DNA of 64,000 nt from an uncultured Alphaproteobacteria bacterium (GCA_937952245.1 CALFYS010000064.1:1-64000); one strand, 5' to 3'. Positions 17,304 to 27,099 are shown, counted from the stretch's first letter. Made by a program: numbers and translations. Notes: a model not told the origin generated them from the letters alone.

Positions 17304-18008
17304 ATGAGTTTTCTTCTTGGTGCAAATATGACAGGCGGTTATGGCGGTGCTGATATTCTGCATGATTGCACAATCGGTGTCGAAAAAGGTGAGATTGCCG
17401 TGGTGGTCGGGCCTAATGGCGCAGGCAAATCCACCGCCATGAAAGCCATTTTTGGGATGCTGAATTTACGCCAAGGCCAAGTCACGATTGATGGCGATGA
17501 TATTACCAACTTGAAGCCTGAAGAACGGGTCTTAAAAGGCATGGGTTTTGTGCCGCAAACCAATAATGTCTTCACCTCCATGAGCGTTGAAGAAAACCTT
17601 GAAATGGGCGCGTTTATTCGCCGTGATGATATTTCCCAGACCATGGAACAGGTGTTTGAATTATTCCCCATTTTAAAAGAAAAACGCAAACAGCCCGCGG
17701 GTGAACTTTCCGGCGGCCAGCGTCAGCAAGTTGCCGTTGGCCGGGCGTTGATGACGCAACCAAAAGTCCTGATGTTGGATGAACCCACCGCCGGTGTTTC
17801 GCCGATTGTCATGGATGAATTGTTTGACCGCATCATTGAAGTGGCGCGCACAGGAATCGCGATTTTGATGGTCGAACAGAACGCCAAACAAGCGCTTAAT
17901 ATTGCCGATAAAGGCTATGTGCTGGTGCAGGGCGAAAACAGATATACCGATACAGGGGCGGCTCTGATCGCCAATCCTGATGTGCGGCGTGCTTTCCTTG
18001 GTGGTTAA
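17304..18008 (+). CDS. livF: LivF-type ABC transporter ATP-binding protein
   Basis: The product has 234 residues, typical of LivF, the second ATPase of the heterodimer with LivG. Walker A is GPNGAGKSTAMKAIFGM, the signature is LSGGQRQQVAVGRALM, and Walker B is VLMLDEPTAGVSP. The His-switch region is replaced by MVEQNAKQAL, the standard LivF form with Gln. The gene sits between livG and livH with short gaps, so it belongs to one transcript. Confidence 0.92.
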   Translation: MSFLLGANMTGGYGGADILHDCTIGVEKGEIAVVVGPNGAGKSTAMKAIFGMLNLRQGQVTIDGDDITNLKPEERVLKGMGFVPQTNNVFTSMSVEENLEMGAFIRRDDISQTMEQVFELFPILKEKRKQPAGELSGGQRQQVAVGRALMTQPKVLMLDEPTAGVSPIVMDELFDRIIEVARTGIAILMVEQNAKQALNIADKGYVLVQGENRYTDTGAALIANPDVRRAFLGG

Positions 18009-18032
18009 TGGACGCGATAGGACATTGAAGCG

Positions 18033-19046
18033 ATGACAGATATTTTAAACGCATTGGTTATTCTGGCCAATTTCATCTTTGTCCCCGCCATGGCTTATGG
18101 CAGCCAGCTGGCCTTAGGCGCGTTGGGCATCACCATGGTTTATAGCATCCTGCGCTTTTCCAATTTTGCCCATGGGGAATTAATGTCTTTTGGCGCCATG
18201 ACCACCATTTTGGTGACATGGGCATTGCAAAGCAGCGACATTAGCCTTGGGATTTTCCCAACCGCTTTGCTGGCCATTCCAGTTGCGATTTTGGTGACGG
18301 TTGTTCTGGCGGTTGCGATTGATAAATCGGTTTACCAATATTATCGCAAAATCAGGGCTGAACCGGTGACGCTGTTGATTGTGTCGATTGGGGTGATGTT
18401 CTTTTTAAGCGGCTTGGTGCGCTTTATCATCGGCCCGAAAGATCAGGTCTTCACCGATGGCCAGCGGTTTATTATGAAAGCCCGCGCCTTTAAACAAATG
18501 ACCGGCCTTAACGAAGGGCTGGCCATTAAAATGACCCAAGGCATCACTGTTGTGACCGCCTTTGTTTTGGTTGCTGTGGTGTTTTGGTTTTTGAATAAAA
18601 CCCGCACCGGCAAATCCATGCGCGCCTATTCCGATAATGAAGATTTAGCCCTGCTTTCAGGCATTAACCCTGAACGTGTTGTGCTGATCACTTGGGTGAT
18701 TACCGCCGCCCTTGCCGCTGTCGCGGGGACACTTTATGGGCTGGATAAAAGCTATAAGCCCTTCACCTATTTGTCACTACTCTTGCCGATTTTCTCGGCG
18801 GCGATTGTTGGCGGTGTTGGCAATCCTTTGGGGGCTATTGCTGGCGGGTTTGTCATTGCCTTTTCTGAATTGACCATCACTTTTGCCTATAAAAAAGTGC
18901 TGACCTATCTGCTGCCTGAGAGCATGGCACCGGATACATTGATGCAATTGTTATCGACAGATTATAAAATCGCCTTGTCCTTTGTGATTCTGGTGATTGT
19001 CTTGATCTTTAAACCGACAGGGCTGTTTAGCGGGAAGACGATATAA
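18033..19046 (+). CDS. livH: LivH-type ABC transporter permease
   Basis: The product has 337 residues and is a multi-pass inner-membrane permease of the HAAT family. The LivH hallmark near the N-terminus is ALGITMVYSILRFSNFAHGE. The later segment ALAAVAGTLYGLD and the stretch IVGGVGNPLGAIAGGFVIAF are the cytoplasmic coupling and helix regions. Its stop overlaps the livM start as TAATG. Confidence 0.92.
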   Translation: MTDILNALVILANFIFVPAMAYGSQLALGALGITMVYSILRFSNFAHGELMSFGAMTTILVTWALQSSDISLGIFPTALLAIPVAILVTVVLAVAIDKSVYQYYRKIRAEPVTLLIVSIGVMFFLSGLVRFIIGPKDQVFTDGQRFIMKARAFKQMTGLNEGLAIKMTQGITVVTAFVLVAVVFWFLNKTRTGKSMRAYSDNEDLALLSGINPERVVLITWVITAALAAVAGTLYGLDKSYKPFTYLSLLLPIFSAAIVGGVGNPLGAIAGGFVIAFSELTITFAYKKVLTYLLPESMAPDTLMQLLSTDYKIALSFVILVIVLIFKPTGLFSGKTI

Positions 19047-20368
19047 TGATGGCGCGATTGATGACAAACAGAACGTCTTTTCTTTTTGCTGTCATGGCAG
19101 CATTGATCATTTTTGTCGGCTTTATCCAAAGCTGGAACGTGGCCTTTACCATTATCAATCTTTGCCTGATTTCAGCCATCATGACTTTGGGGGTCAATAT
19201 CCAATGGGGCTATGCCGGATTGGTAAACTTTGGCTTGATGGGCTTCACCGCCTTAGGCGGCATCGCCGGGGTGTTGATTTCAATGCCGCCAGTTCCCGGG
19301 GCATGGGAAGCGGGCGGCATGGGGATTCTGATCGGTCTTCTGGTGGGGCTGGGCATTATTATCGCGGCGGTGATGGTATGGAAAAAAACCGCGCATTTAG
19401 GGCGCGTGCAGCATTGGGCTTTGGCGGCGGTATTGGTCATTGGCTTCTTTTCTTTCCGCCATATTGTGGACCCTGCCGTTGCCGCTATTGAATCTTTTGA
19501 ATCCGCCAAGACCGGATATTTGGGCGGGTTTGGCCTGCCGATTATGTTGTCATGGGTGATCGGCGGCGTGCTGGCCGCGGGGGTCGCGTGGCTGATCGGT
19601 AAAATCTCCCTTGGGCTTCGGTCGGATTATCTGGCGATTGCCACATTGGGGATTTCCGAGATTATTATCTATGCCCTGAAGAATGAAGAATGGCTATCCC
19701 GCGGGGTCAAGAACGTCACTGGCCTGCCCCGTCCGGTGCCTTATGAAATTGATTTGCAAGAAAGCCCGTGGTTGATCGAATTGACCAACACATGGGGGCT
19801 GTCGTTGATCGACACGTCATCCATTATTGTCAAAATTTGTTACGCGCTGTTGTTCACCGCTGTTCTGGTGGGGATTTACCGCTTATCGGAAATTGCCTTG
19901 AAATCCCCTTGGGGGCGGATGATGCGGGCGATCCGTGATAATGAAGTTTCAGCCGAAGCCATGGGCAAAGATGTCAAAGCCAAGCATTTGCAGGTCTTTA
20001 TTATTGGTTCAGCAATTGTCGGGGCGGCGGGGGCTATGCTGACGACTTTGGATGGCCAGTTCACGCCCGCCTCTTACCAACCGTTGCGCTATACATTCCT
20101 GATTTGGGTGATGGTGATCGCTGGCGGTTCAGGCAATAACGCAGGGTCTGTTATCGGCGGGTTTTTAATCTGGTTCTTCTGGATTGAAGCGGAACCGCTT
20201 GGCCTTTGGATGATCGAATTGCTGACCTCTGGTCTGGCGGATGATAACGCCTTGAGATTGCATTTGATTGAAAGCGCCGCCCATACCCGCTTTATGATGA
20301 TGGGATTGGTGCTAATTCTGGTCTTGCGATTCTCACCCAAAGGGTTGATCCCCGAAGTGAAACGTTAA
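19046..20368 (+). CDS. livM: LivM-type ABC transporter permease
   Basis: The product has 440 residues and is the partner permease of LivH. It has LivM hallmarks: NIQWGYAGLVNFGLMGFTALGG, and LRSDYLAIATLGISEII (both conserved loops). It is longer than a minimal LivM (~330 residues). The extra sequence is in residues ~90-175, with two more hydrophobic segments and a charged loop. The C-terminal part ends with LILVLRFSPKGLIPEVKR. It converges with the DMT permease 10 bases downstream, with no terminator hairpin visible between them. Confidence 0.9.
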   Translation: MMARLMTNRTSFLFAVMAALIIFVGFIQSWNVAFTIINLCLISAIMTLGVNIQWGYAGLVNFGLMGFTALGGIAGVLISMPPVPGAWEAGGMGILIGLLVGLGIIIAAVMVWKKTAHLGRVQHWALAAVLVIGFFSFRHIVDPAVAAIESFESAKTGYLGGFGLPIMLSWVIGGVLAAGVAWLIGKISLGLRSDYLAIATLGISEIIIYALKNEEWLSRGVKNVTGLPRPVPYEIDLQESPWLIELTNTWGLSLIDTSSIIVKICYALLFTAVLVGIYRLSEIALKSPWGRMMRAIRDNEVSAEAMGKDVKAKHLQVFIIGSAIVGAAGAMLTTLDGQFTPASYQPLRYTFLIWVMVIAGGSGNNAGSVIGGFLIWFFWIEAEPLGLWMIELLTSGLADDNALRLHLIESAAHTRFMMMGLVLILVLRFSPKGLIPEVKR

Positions 20369-20378
20369 TCACTTTATA

Positions 20379-21254
20379 TTAAACCGATGATGCTTGGCGC
20401 TGTTGCGCCACCCGCTCACGCCAGATGATCAACAAACCGGCGGCAATAATCAATGTGCCGCCGATGATGGCGTTGCCGCCCGGCCATTCTTCCCAAATCA
20501 ACGCGCCCCAGAAGGTCGCCCATAGAATGACCAAATATTGCGCGGGCGCGATAATCGACAGCTCCCCTTTGCGAATGGCGGTGATGTAAAGGGTGAAGGA
20601 TAAGGCCACCAAGACAGCCGATAAAGGCACCAATGCCCATTCAAACCCGCCCATATACCCCCAGCCAAAAGGAAAGGTCAGAAGGCCAAAAAAAGTTGTG
20701 ACAATCGCCGTGGTCATGGTCACTTGCGGGGATTGAATCTCTTCAGGTATCTTTCTTGTGATCAAATCCCGCGCCACCAAGGCCAGCGCCGTGGTAAAGG
20801 GTAAGGCCAAGGCGATGTTGAAATCACCACCATCAGGGGCGGCAACAAAGATCACCCCCGCAAAACCCATCAACACCGCGATCCAGCGAAAAATACCAAC
20901 TTTTTCACCATAAAGCGGGATTGAGACCAAGGTCAGCATCACCGGAAAAATAAACACAACTGTTGTTGAAACAGCGATGGGGATTAATTGCAGGCTCAGG
21001 AAAAAGCAATAGGTGGAGACCATCTCAGCACAGCCCCGCAACATACTCCACCGATTGAAAATAGCCCCGCGATTAAAACTGATCTTCTGCCACGCCATCA
21101 GCCCCGCGATCAAGATGATCACCACGAAACCGCGGATGGCGATAATCTGCCCCACGGTCATCGCCTCACCCATCAGGCGAATAACAGCATCACCCGCCGC
21201 CAAAAGCGTCATGGATAATGCCATTAAAATTAAGGCTGATCTGTTATCGGGCAT
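20379..21254 (-). CDS. DMT-superfamily (EamA) membrane transporter
   Basis: The product has 291 residues with about ten hydrophobic helices arranged as two EamA repeats, as in RhaT/YdcZ-type drug/metabolite transporters. The N-terminal repeat includes AVIRLMGEAMTVGQIIAIRG. The second ends with GNAIIGGTLIIAAGLLIIWRE. The substrate is unknown. It begins 6 bases after the stop of the acyl-CoA dehydrogenase gene, so it is the last gene of the fadJ-like/acyl-CoA dehydrogenase operon and may move a substrate or by-product of that pathway. Confidence 0.85.
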   Translation of the reverse strand: MPDNRSALILMALSMTLLAAGDAVIRLMGEAMTVGQIIAIRGFVVIILIAGLMAWQKISFNRGAIFNRWSMLRGCAEMVSTYCFFLSLQLIPIAVSTTVVFIFPVMLTLVSIPLYGEKVGIFRWIAVLMGFAGVIFVAAPDGGDFNIALALPFTTALALVARDLITRKIPEEIQSPQVTMTTAIVTTFFGLLTFPFGWGYMGGFEWALVPLSAVLVALSFTLYITAIRKGELSIIAPAQYLVILWATFWGALIWEEWPGGNAIIGGTLIIAAGLLIIWRERVAQQRQASSV

Positions 21255-21260
21255 TAATGT

Positions 21261-23048
21261 TTAACCCACCAACCATTCAGGCTGCATGGCCAGAACAGCG
21301 TCATCACCAGCGGTGATGGTGCGCAACAAGGCCATGACCTGCGGCAACGCGTGGGACATATAACTGTCTGCTGTGACCAATTTTGTTTGAAGGAAGGTTT
21401 CATCCGCGCCATCTTCTGCCAGCAAATCCGCCGCTTTACCCGCTGACCGCGCCATCATCCAACCGCCGGTCAAATAGCCCATCAGCATCAAATAATTAAC
21501 GCCATTAGCGGCAGGACGGCGGGGGTCATTTGATGTTGCCAGAATATGATCCACCGCTTCGGTCGCCACTTCAACCGCTTCCAGCACCGCGCTCGCGGCA
21601 TCGCGAACGGTTTCATGGGCATGGTCGGTCAGCGGTTTCATTTCAGCGGTAATATCATCCAGCAAGGACATGACCCCACGGCCTTCATCACGGATGGTTT
21701 TGCGGAACACCAAATCATTGGCTTGGATCGCTGTCGTGCCTTCATAAATCGGCAGGATGCGCGCGTCGCGATAATGCTGCGCCGCCCCTGTTTCTTCGAT
21801 AAAGCCCATGCCGCCATGCACCTGAACACCTTGTGATGTCATGGCCAATGACCGTTCCGTCAACCAGCCTTTGATGATGGGGATCAATAACGCGGAACGT
21901 TCATCCCAAAACCCGCGGCTGGATTCATCACCGGATTTCGCCAAATCCATGGCCGCCCCGCCAAAAGCCGCCAAAGCGCGCATGGCTTCAATTTCAGCTT
22001 TCATGGTGGTGATGGTGCGCAACACATCAGGATGGTGGATAATCGGATCGCCGGGGTTGCGATCAAGCGGCGTGCCTTGCTTGCGGTCAAAGGCATAAGC
22101 CACCGCCTGTTGCAAAGCGCGTTCAGAAACCGCAAGCCCCTGCAAGCCCACGGAAAAACGAGCGTGGTTCATCATGCCAAACATAATCTCCAGCCCGCGA
22201 TTTTCTTCGCCCACCAGATAGCCAATCGCCCCGCCATTATCACCATATGACAAGACCGCGGTGGGTGAGCCTTTAATGCCCAATTTCTTTTCAATCGAAA
22301 CACAGCGGACATCATTAGCCTCGCCCAATGAGCCATCGTCATTAACGATAAATTTCGGCACGATAAAGACGGAAATCCCTTTCACGCCATCAGGGGCATC
22401 TGGCGTTCTGGCCAAAACAAGATGGACGATATTTTCCGCCATATCATGGTCGCCATAGGTGATGTAAATCTTCTGGCCGGTGATGCGGTAATGATCACCT
22501 TCTTTCACGGCTTTGGTTTTGATCGCCGCCAGATCCGTTCCGGCTTGCGGTTCGGTCAGGTTCATCGTGCCTGTCCAGCGGCCTTCCACCATGGGCGGAA
22601 TAAACCGTTCTTTTTGTTCAGGAGATGCTGATTTTTGGAGGGCGTAAATCTGGCCTTGGGTCAGCAAATGGCACAGCGCAAAAGCCATATTGGCGGATTG
22701 CCAAATTTCATTGACCATCGAAGACACCACCATCGGCATATTCTGGCCGCCAAATTCTTCTTCGGCATCCATGGCCGTCCAGCCGCCTTCGGCCATGGCC
22801 TGATAGGCTTCTTTAAACCCGTCTGGCGTTTCCACCCGGCCATCTTCAAAACAAGTTGATGAGGATTGATCGCCGGAATGGTTGGTGGGGGCGATCACAT
22901 CCGATGCCAATTTGCCCGCTTCGGTCAACACCGCATCCACCAGATCAGGGGTGATGTCATCAGCACGGCCAATTTCCGCCGTAACCGCGCCCAGATCAAC
23001 CACGTGATTCAGAACAAAACGAATATCTTTCAACGGTGCGCTATACAT
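21261..23048 (-). CDS. Acyl-CoA dehydrogenase, ~600-residue FadE12/DmdC-like type
   Basis: The product has 595 residues. This is longer than the ~380-residue short-chain enzymes because of an extra C-terminal acetyl-CoA-dehydrogenase-like domain. The N-terminus MYSAPLKDIRFVLNHV is typical of this subfamily. FAD/substrate segments MNLTEPQAGTDLAAIKTKA and YITYGDHDMAENIVHLVLAR are present. The likely catalytic base is the Glu in ILPIYEGTTAIQA. It makes trans-2-enoyl-CoA and passes electrons to ETF. The same subfamily contains DmdC, the methylmercaptopropionyl-CoA dehydrogenase of DMSP breakdown, so a sulfur-containing substrate is possible but not shown. It lies 44 bases after the fadJ-like gene. 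Confidence 0.88.
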   Translation of the reverse strand: MYSAPLKDIRFVLNHVVDLGAVTAEIGRADDITPDLVDAVLTEAGKLASDVIAPTNHSGDQSSSTCFEDGRVETPDGFKEAYQAMAEGGWTAMDAEEEFGGQNMPMVVSSMVNEIWQSANMAFALCHLLTQGQIYALQKSASPEQKERFIPPMVEGRWTGTMNLTEPQAGTDLAAIKTKAVKEGDHYRITGQKIYITYGDHDMAENIVHLVLARTPDAPDGVKGISVFIVPKFIVNDDGSLGEANDVRCVSIEKKLGIKGSPTAVLSYGDNGGAIGYLVGEENRGLEIMFGMMNHARFSVGLQGLAVSERALQQAVAYAFDRKQGTPLDRNPGDPIIHHPDVLRTITTMKAEIEAMRALAAFGGAAMDLAKSGDESSRGFWDERSALLIPIIKGWLTERSLAMTSQGVQVHGGMGFIEETGAAQHYRDARILPIYEGTTAIQANDLVFRKTIRDEGRGVMSLLDDITAEMKPLTDHAHETVRDAASAVLEAVEVATEAVDHILATSNDPRRPAANGVNYLMLMGYLTGGWMMARSAGKAADLLAEDGADETFLQTKLVTADSYMSHALPQVMALLRTITAGDDAVLAMQPEWLVG

Positions 23049-23092
23049 GATTTGTCTCTCAATTTTCCTGATCGGTTTTATAACTGTTATTT

Positions 23093-25015
23093 CTAGCTGA
23101 TTTTTTTCGTGTAATGAAGCGGCCCGCCACGGAAGCCCGGGAAGCCTACACCAAAGATCATCGCCGCATCAGCATGATCAGCGGAGGCAACAACCCCTTC
23201 ATCCACCGCCGCTTGGCATTCATCCACCATAGGCTTTAATAATCGGCTGGCAAGTTCCGCTTGGGATTTGGCTTCGTAAACTGCCCTTGGGCGGATGGCT
23301 TTTTTATCATCCCATTCATAAAAACCTTGCCCTGATTTGCGGCCAATCGTGCCATCTTCAATCATATTTTGATAGGTTTGGGCAACATCATCGGGCATCC
23401 CCAGAGGGGTGGAGGCATCAAACATCACATCAATGCCAATTTGATCAGCCAATTCAATCGGCCCCATGGGCATTCCATAATTGACCATGGCTTGATCAAT
23501 TTCATCAGGATTGCCGCCCGCCAGCATATCGGCAACACCAGCGTTGATATAAGGCAATAACGCGCGATTGACGACAAACCCCGGGCTGGATTTGCACTGG
23601 ATTGGCATTTTCTTTAATTGGCCAGCAAAGCTCATGCCCTTGGCCATGGCGGCATCATCCGAATGACGTGACGCGATCACTTCAACCAATGGCAAGACCG
23701 GAACAGGGTTAAAGAAATGAAGCCCGATGAGGCGGCTTGGATCTTTCAACGCCCCAGCGATTTCTTCCAAGGGGATTGACGATGTGTTGGTGGCCAATAC
23801 CGCTTCTCGCTTGGCTTGTTTTTCGGCGGCGCTGAACACGGCTTGTTTAATATCAAGCCGTTCGGCCACCGCTTCGATAATCAAATCCGCGCTGCTCAAT
23901 CCCGCGCCATCAGGGTCTGCCACCAGCCTGTCCATGGCGGCATTGATTTTTTCTGGTGTTTTCAGACGCCGTTCATAAAGACCGCGGGCGCGATCAAGCG
24001 CACCATCAATGGCCGATGTGTTCATATCATGAAGCGTGACCTGAAAACCTGACATGGCGGCAACAGCGGCAATATCACCGCCCATCACGCCAGCCCCGAT
24101 GACATGAACCAGATGAAACCCGCTATCCCCGCGCGCGGTTTTCTTCACCATATCATTGAGCTGATAAACCCGCCGCAACCCATCCGAAGCGGGACTCATC
24201 ATCAAGGCGGGGAAGATTAATTTTTCCGCCGCTGAAATCGCCTTGGCATCAGGGGCGTGATCCGCAATGTGATCCAAAATCGCAAAGGGCGCGGGCGTAT
24301 GATCCGGCCGTAATCTTTTGGTGAATTGACCGGCGGCGGCTTCAACAAGCGATGATGTGTCTTCATCTGAAATCAAACGGCGTTCCGGTTTCTGGCCAGC
24401 CTGTTCCATCAACATGGCTTTCATGGCTGGCTTTAAATCATCGGCGGTATCAACCAATTGATCAACAAGCCCCATTTCATGGGCGTCTTGGGCTGAAACC
24501 ATGCGGCCGGTCAGCATCATATCAAGCACATGAGCCGCCCCAACACGGGCATAAGCACGGCCAGTCCCACCATAACCGGGGAGCAATCCCAATTTAACCT
24601 CAGGAAACGCCAATTGTGTTTTCGGCTGGCTTGTGGCGATCAAGCGGTCGCAAACCAACGGCACTTCCAACCCGCCACCAAGGGCAAAGCCATCAATCCC
24701 CGCAACCGTGGGGTATGGCAAATCCGCAAAGCGATCAAACGTGCTGTGCACTTCATGAAGCAGGTCAGCGACATCTTCTTCTGATGCTAAGACGCTAAAT
24801 TCGTTAATATCAGCCCCGTAAATAAAGCCTTGGTCTTTGCCGCAATAAAGCGCCATGCCTTTGATGCTTGTGTCTTTTTCAAGGGTGGTGGCAACCTCCG
24901 CCATTTCCGATAAGACCGCACGGGTCAAGACATTGACCGATTTATCGGCAACATCCAGCCCCACCCAAGCCAGACCATCATCATCAATTTCAACAGACCA
25001 ATGCGCCAACGCCAT
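23093..25015 (-). CDS. Enoyl-CoA hydratase / 3-hydroxyacyl-CoA dehydrogenase fusion (FadJ/FadB-like)
   Basis: The product has 640 residues from the ATG at 25015, which has GGAG 8 bases upstream. The first ~200 residues are a crotonase with the oxyanion-hole stretch GFALGGGLEVPLVCDR and the catalytic PEVKLGLLPGYGGTGR. From about residue 300 comes the NAD-binding 3-hydroxyacyl-CoA dehydrogenase: VIGAGVMGGDIAAVAAMSG, then LHFFNPVPVLPLVEV with the catalytic His, then PGFVVNRALLPYINAG of the C-terminal domain. It catalyses hydration and then oxidation in beta-oxidation. It is shorter than E. coli FadB (~715). It leads the operon fadJ-like - acyl-CoA dehydrogenase - DMT permease. Confidence 0.92.
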   Translation of the reverse strand: MALAHWSVEIDDDGLAWVGLDVADKSVNVLTRAVLSEMAEVATTLEKDTSIKGMALYCGKDQGFIYGADINEFSVLASEEDVADLLHEVHSTFDRFADLPYPTVAGIDGFALGGGLEVPLVCDRLIATSQPKTQLAFPEVKLGLLPGYGGTGRAYARVGAAHVLDMMLTGRMVSAQDAHEMGLVDQLVDTADDLKPAMKAMLMEQAGQKPERRLISDEDTSSLVEAAAGQFTKRLRPDHTPAPFAILDHIADHAPDAKAISAAEKLIFPALMMSPASDGLRRVYQLNDMVKKTARGDSGFHLVHVIGAGVMGGDIAAVAAMSGFQVTLHDMNTSAIDGALDRARGLYERRLKTPEKINAAMDRLVADPDGAGLSSADLIIEAVAERLDIKQAVFSAAEKQAKREAVLATNTSSIPLEEIAGALKDPSRLIGLHFFNPVPVLPLVEVIASRHSDDAAMAKGMSFAGQLKKMPIQCKSSPGFVVNRALLPYINAGVADMLAGGNPDEIDQAMVNYGMPMGPIELADQIGIDVMFDASTPLGMPDDVAQTYQNMIEDGTIGRKSGQGFYEWDDKKAIRPRAVYEAKSQAELASRLLKPMVDECQAAVDEGVVASADHADAAMIFGVGFPGFRGGPLHYTKKIS

Positions 25016-25111
25016 GGGTTCCACTCCATCTTGAAATAAGATCAATTCGATATGTGTATTAAAATACGTAAGTTAAGGGTCTCTTCACTTAACGGATATT
25101 TAGTCTGGATG

Positions 25112-25152
25112 ACCCCAAGATGAAAGTCTATCTTTTAAATAAGATGGGGTCG
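25112..25152. other. Nested inverted repeats downstream of the sulfolactate operon
   Basis: A 7-bp inverted repeat (GACCCCA at 25112-25118 with TGGGGTC at 25146-25152) encloses two alternative 5-bp pairings, in which a central AAGAT (minus strand) can pair with ATCTT on either side. It lies between the comC stop and the fadJ-like start. There is no T-run of the strength seen in the other terminators here, so its role (termination, attenuation or mRNA end processing) is uncertain. Confidence 0.35.
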
Positions 25153-25164
25153 CCAAAGGGAAGA

Positions 25165-26166
25165 TTACCCCGCCAGATCAAGGGCGGCTTGCCAAGCGGC
25201 GTCATTAACCTCAATCCCATTTTCAGCGGCCTGCCGTTTCGCCATGCGGCCACTGCCCGGAAGGCGCGCGCCATCATCGGCGATCAACCCGGCCATGGTG
25301 GCCATGCGGCTGGCAAAATCATCACCACTGACCAAGGGCATCACCCCGGGGTCAATCATCATCATCATTTGCCCAACATTAGGATAATCGCCTTCGGCAT
25401 CAAAGAATGACGTGGCTTGATACCCAAAACCTGCGCCGGTTAAGGCGGCGGCCAAGACTTCAATCATCAAGGCCAAAGCCGCGCCTTTGGCATCGCCTAG
25501 GGGGACCATGGTGCCGCCGAGGGCTGATTTAGCATCGGTGGTGGGCTGGCCATCTTTATCCAATGCCCAACCTTCCGGAATATCTTCACCGCGTTGTGAG
25601 GCCGCCATGATATTGCCGCGGGCTACTTTTGAGGTCGCCAGATCAATCACCAACGGCGGCTGGTCTTTGATCGGCGCGGCAAAAGCAATGGGGTTCGTGC
25701 CAAACAAAGGCGTCTTGCCGCCCCATGGCGCCATCGCCGCGGGGGTATTGCCAAACAACAGCGCCACCATGCCTTGATCAGCGGCTTTTTCGACATGATG
25801 CCCCGCCACACCATAATGATGCGAGCGATAAACCCCCGCCATGGCAATGCCTTGGTCACGGGTGATTTTTGGCAATTCTTCAAGCATCAGATCAAAAGCG
25901 GGATACGCGAATCCATGGCCAGCATCAATCGCCAAAACGCCGGGTTTGGGTTGGCTCATCTCTGGGGTGGCAAAACCGTTGACCTTGCCTGATTTGGCTT
26001 GACCGGCATAGCTTGGCACGCGGCTTAACCCATGGCCTTTCTTGCCATCAATTTCAGCCTTGGTCAGGGCGGCGGCAACGGAATGGGCGTTTTCAGGTGA
26101 GGTGGATGATGCTTCTAAGGCCGCGGCAATACCGGCATGAAGCGCATCAGGTGAGATCAATGTCAT
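25165..26166 (-). CDS. comC: (R)-3-sulfolactate dehydrogenase ComC (Ldh2/MDG family)
   Basis: The product has 333 residues and belongs to the NAD(P)-dependent malate/L-lactate dehydrogenase family of the Ldh2/ComC type. The family's catalytic His region is SHHYGVAGHH, preceded by KKGHGLSRVPSY. Nucleotide/substrate segments include GTNPIAFAAP and VIDLATSKVARGNIM. In the sulfolactate pathway it reduces sulfopyruvate to (R)-sulfolactate. The family also contains malate and ureidoglycolate dehydrogenases, so the substrate is assigned from its position in the suyA-suyB-slcC operon. The start overlaps the slcC stop by 4 bp. Confidence 0.85.
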   Translation of the reverse strand: MTLISPDALHAGIAAALEASSTSPENAHSVAAALTKAEIDGKKGHGLSRVPSYAGQAKSGKVNGFATPEMSQPKPGVLAIDAGHGFAYPAFDLMLEELPKITRDQGIAMAGVYRSHHYGVAGHHVEKAADQGMVALLFGNTPAAMAPWGGKTPLFGTNPIAFAAPIKDQPPLVIDLATSKVARGNIMAASQRGEDIPEGWALDKDGQPTTDAKSALGGTMVPLGDAKGAALALMIEVLAAALTGAGFGYQATSFFDAEGDYPNVGQMMMMIDPGVMPLVSGDDFASRMATMAGLIADDGARLPGSGRMAKRQAAENGIEVNDAAWQAALDLAG

Positions 26167-27095
26167 GAAGATTGCTCCAGATGTTGGCGAATATTATTAG
26201 CGGTGATCGTGCCCACCCGGCCATTGGCCTCCACCGTCAGGCCTGCGATATGAGGCGTTAAAATAATGTTATCAAGACCTTCAAACATATTCAGGTCTTC
26301 TGCGGAGGCGGGTTCATGGGGGAAGACATCAATGGCGGCACCCGCAAGGCGGCCATCGCGCAACGCCACCGCCAAAGCCTCGTGATCCACCACCCCGCCA
26401 CGGGCGGTATTAATCAAGATCGCGCTTTGCTTCATTTTGGCCAGCGCATCAGCGTCGATTAAATTTTCAGTCGCTTTGTTTAACGGCACGTGCAAGGTGA
26501 TGACATCACCTTGTTTTAAACCATCAGCCATGGTGACCACTTCCGCGCCATCGCTCCGCAAGCCCAATTCAAATTGCGGGTCAACAATCAGAATGCTCAT
26601 CCCCATGGTTTCCGCCCGGCGCATCACCGCCTGGCCAATCACCCCGCCGCCAATCAAAGTCAGGGTTTTGTTTTGAATCTCTTGCCCATGGCTAAGCGCC
26701 GCCCGTGGGAATTCACCTCTGATCATGGCTTGGGTGCTGGCATAGACAGGGCGTAACAATTGCAAGGCTGTGCTGATGACATATTCCGCCACGCTATCAG
26801 CATTCGCGCCTTCCGCGGGGCAAACGGCAATACCGCGTTCAGCGGCGGCTTTAAGATCAATATTATCAAGCCCAACACCAAGGCGGCCGATCACCTTCAG
26901 GTGGGGGCCCGCGTCTAACAAATCAGCGGTGACTTGGGTGCGGTTGCGAACAACCAGCCCTTCGGTGTCTTTCAGTAAATCAATAAGCCGTGGCCGATCA
27001 TCAACCAATTGCGGGTCATAGACCAGATCAAATGATTGCTGTAATTCGGCCACGGCGGCGTCATCCATATATTCGGTGATGACAAGTTGCGGCAT
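26163..27095 (-). CDS. slcC: (S)-sulfolactate dehydrogenase SlcC (D-2-hydroxyacid dehydrogenase family)
   Basis: The product has 310 residues from the ATG at 27095, with GGAG inside the suyB end about 11 bases upstream; a GTG at 27107 is the alternative. It is a D-isomer-specific 2-hydroxyacid dehydrogenase: the NAD-binding segment is LTLIGGGVIGQAVMRRA, the substrate Arg is in NTARGGVVDHEAL, the Glu in LAGAAIDVFPHEPAS, and the His in ILTPHIAG. In known sulfolactate degraders SlcC oxidises (S)-sulfolactate to sulfopyruvate. Substrate is assigned by context with SuyAB and ComC. Phosphoglycerate dehydrogenase is the nearest alternative, but the protein lacks the C-terminal extension of SerA. Confidence 0.85.
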   Translation of the reverse strand: MPQLVITEYMDDAAVAELQQSFDLVYDPQLVDDRPRLIDLLKDTEGLVVRNRTQVTADLLDAGPHLKVIGRLGVGLDNIDLKAAAERGIAVCPAEGANADSVAEYVISTALQLLRPVYASTQAMIRGEFPRAALSHGQEIQNKTLTLIGGGVIGQAVMRRAETMGMSILIVDPQFELGLRSDGAEVVTMADGLKQGDVITLHVPLNKATENLIDADALAKMKQSAILINTARGGVVDHEALAVALRDGRLAGAAIDVFPHEPASAEDLNMFEGLDNIILTPHIAGLTVEANGRVGTITANNIRQHLEQSS

Positions 27096-27099
27096 ATAT

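Noticed and set aside
15249..20368. Urea transporter (UrtABCDE) assignment for the Liv-like system
   Set aside because: There are no urease or ure accessory genes nearby, and the binding protein shows no feature I can tie to urea. The ligand is left open.
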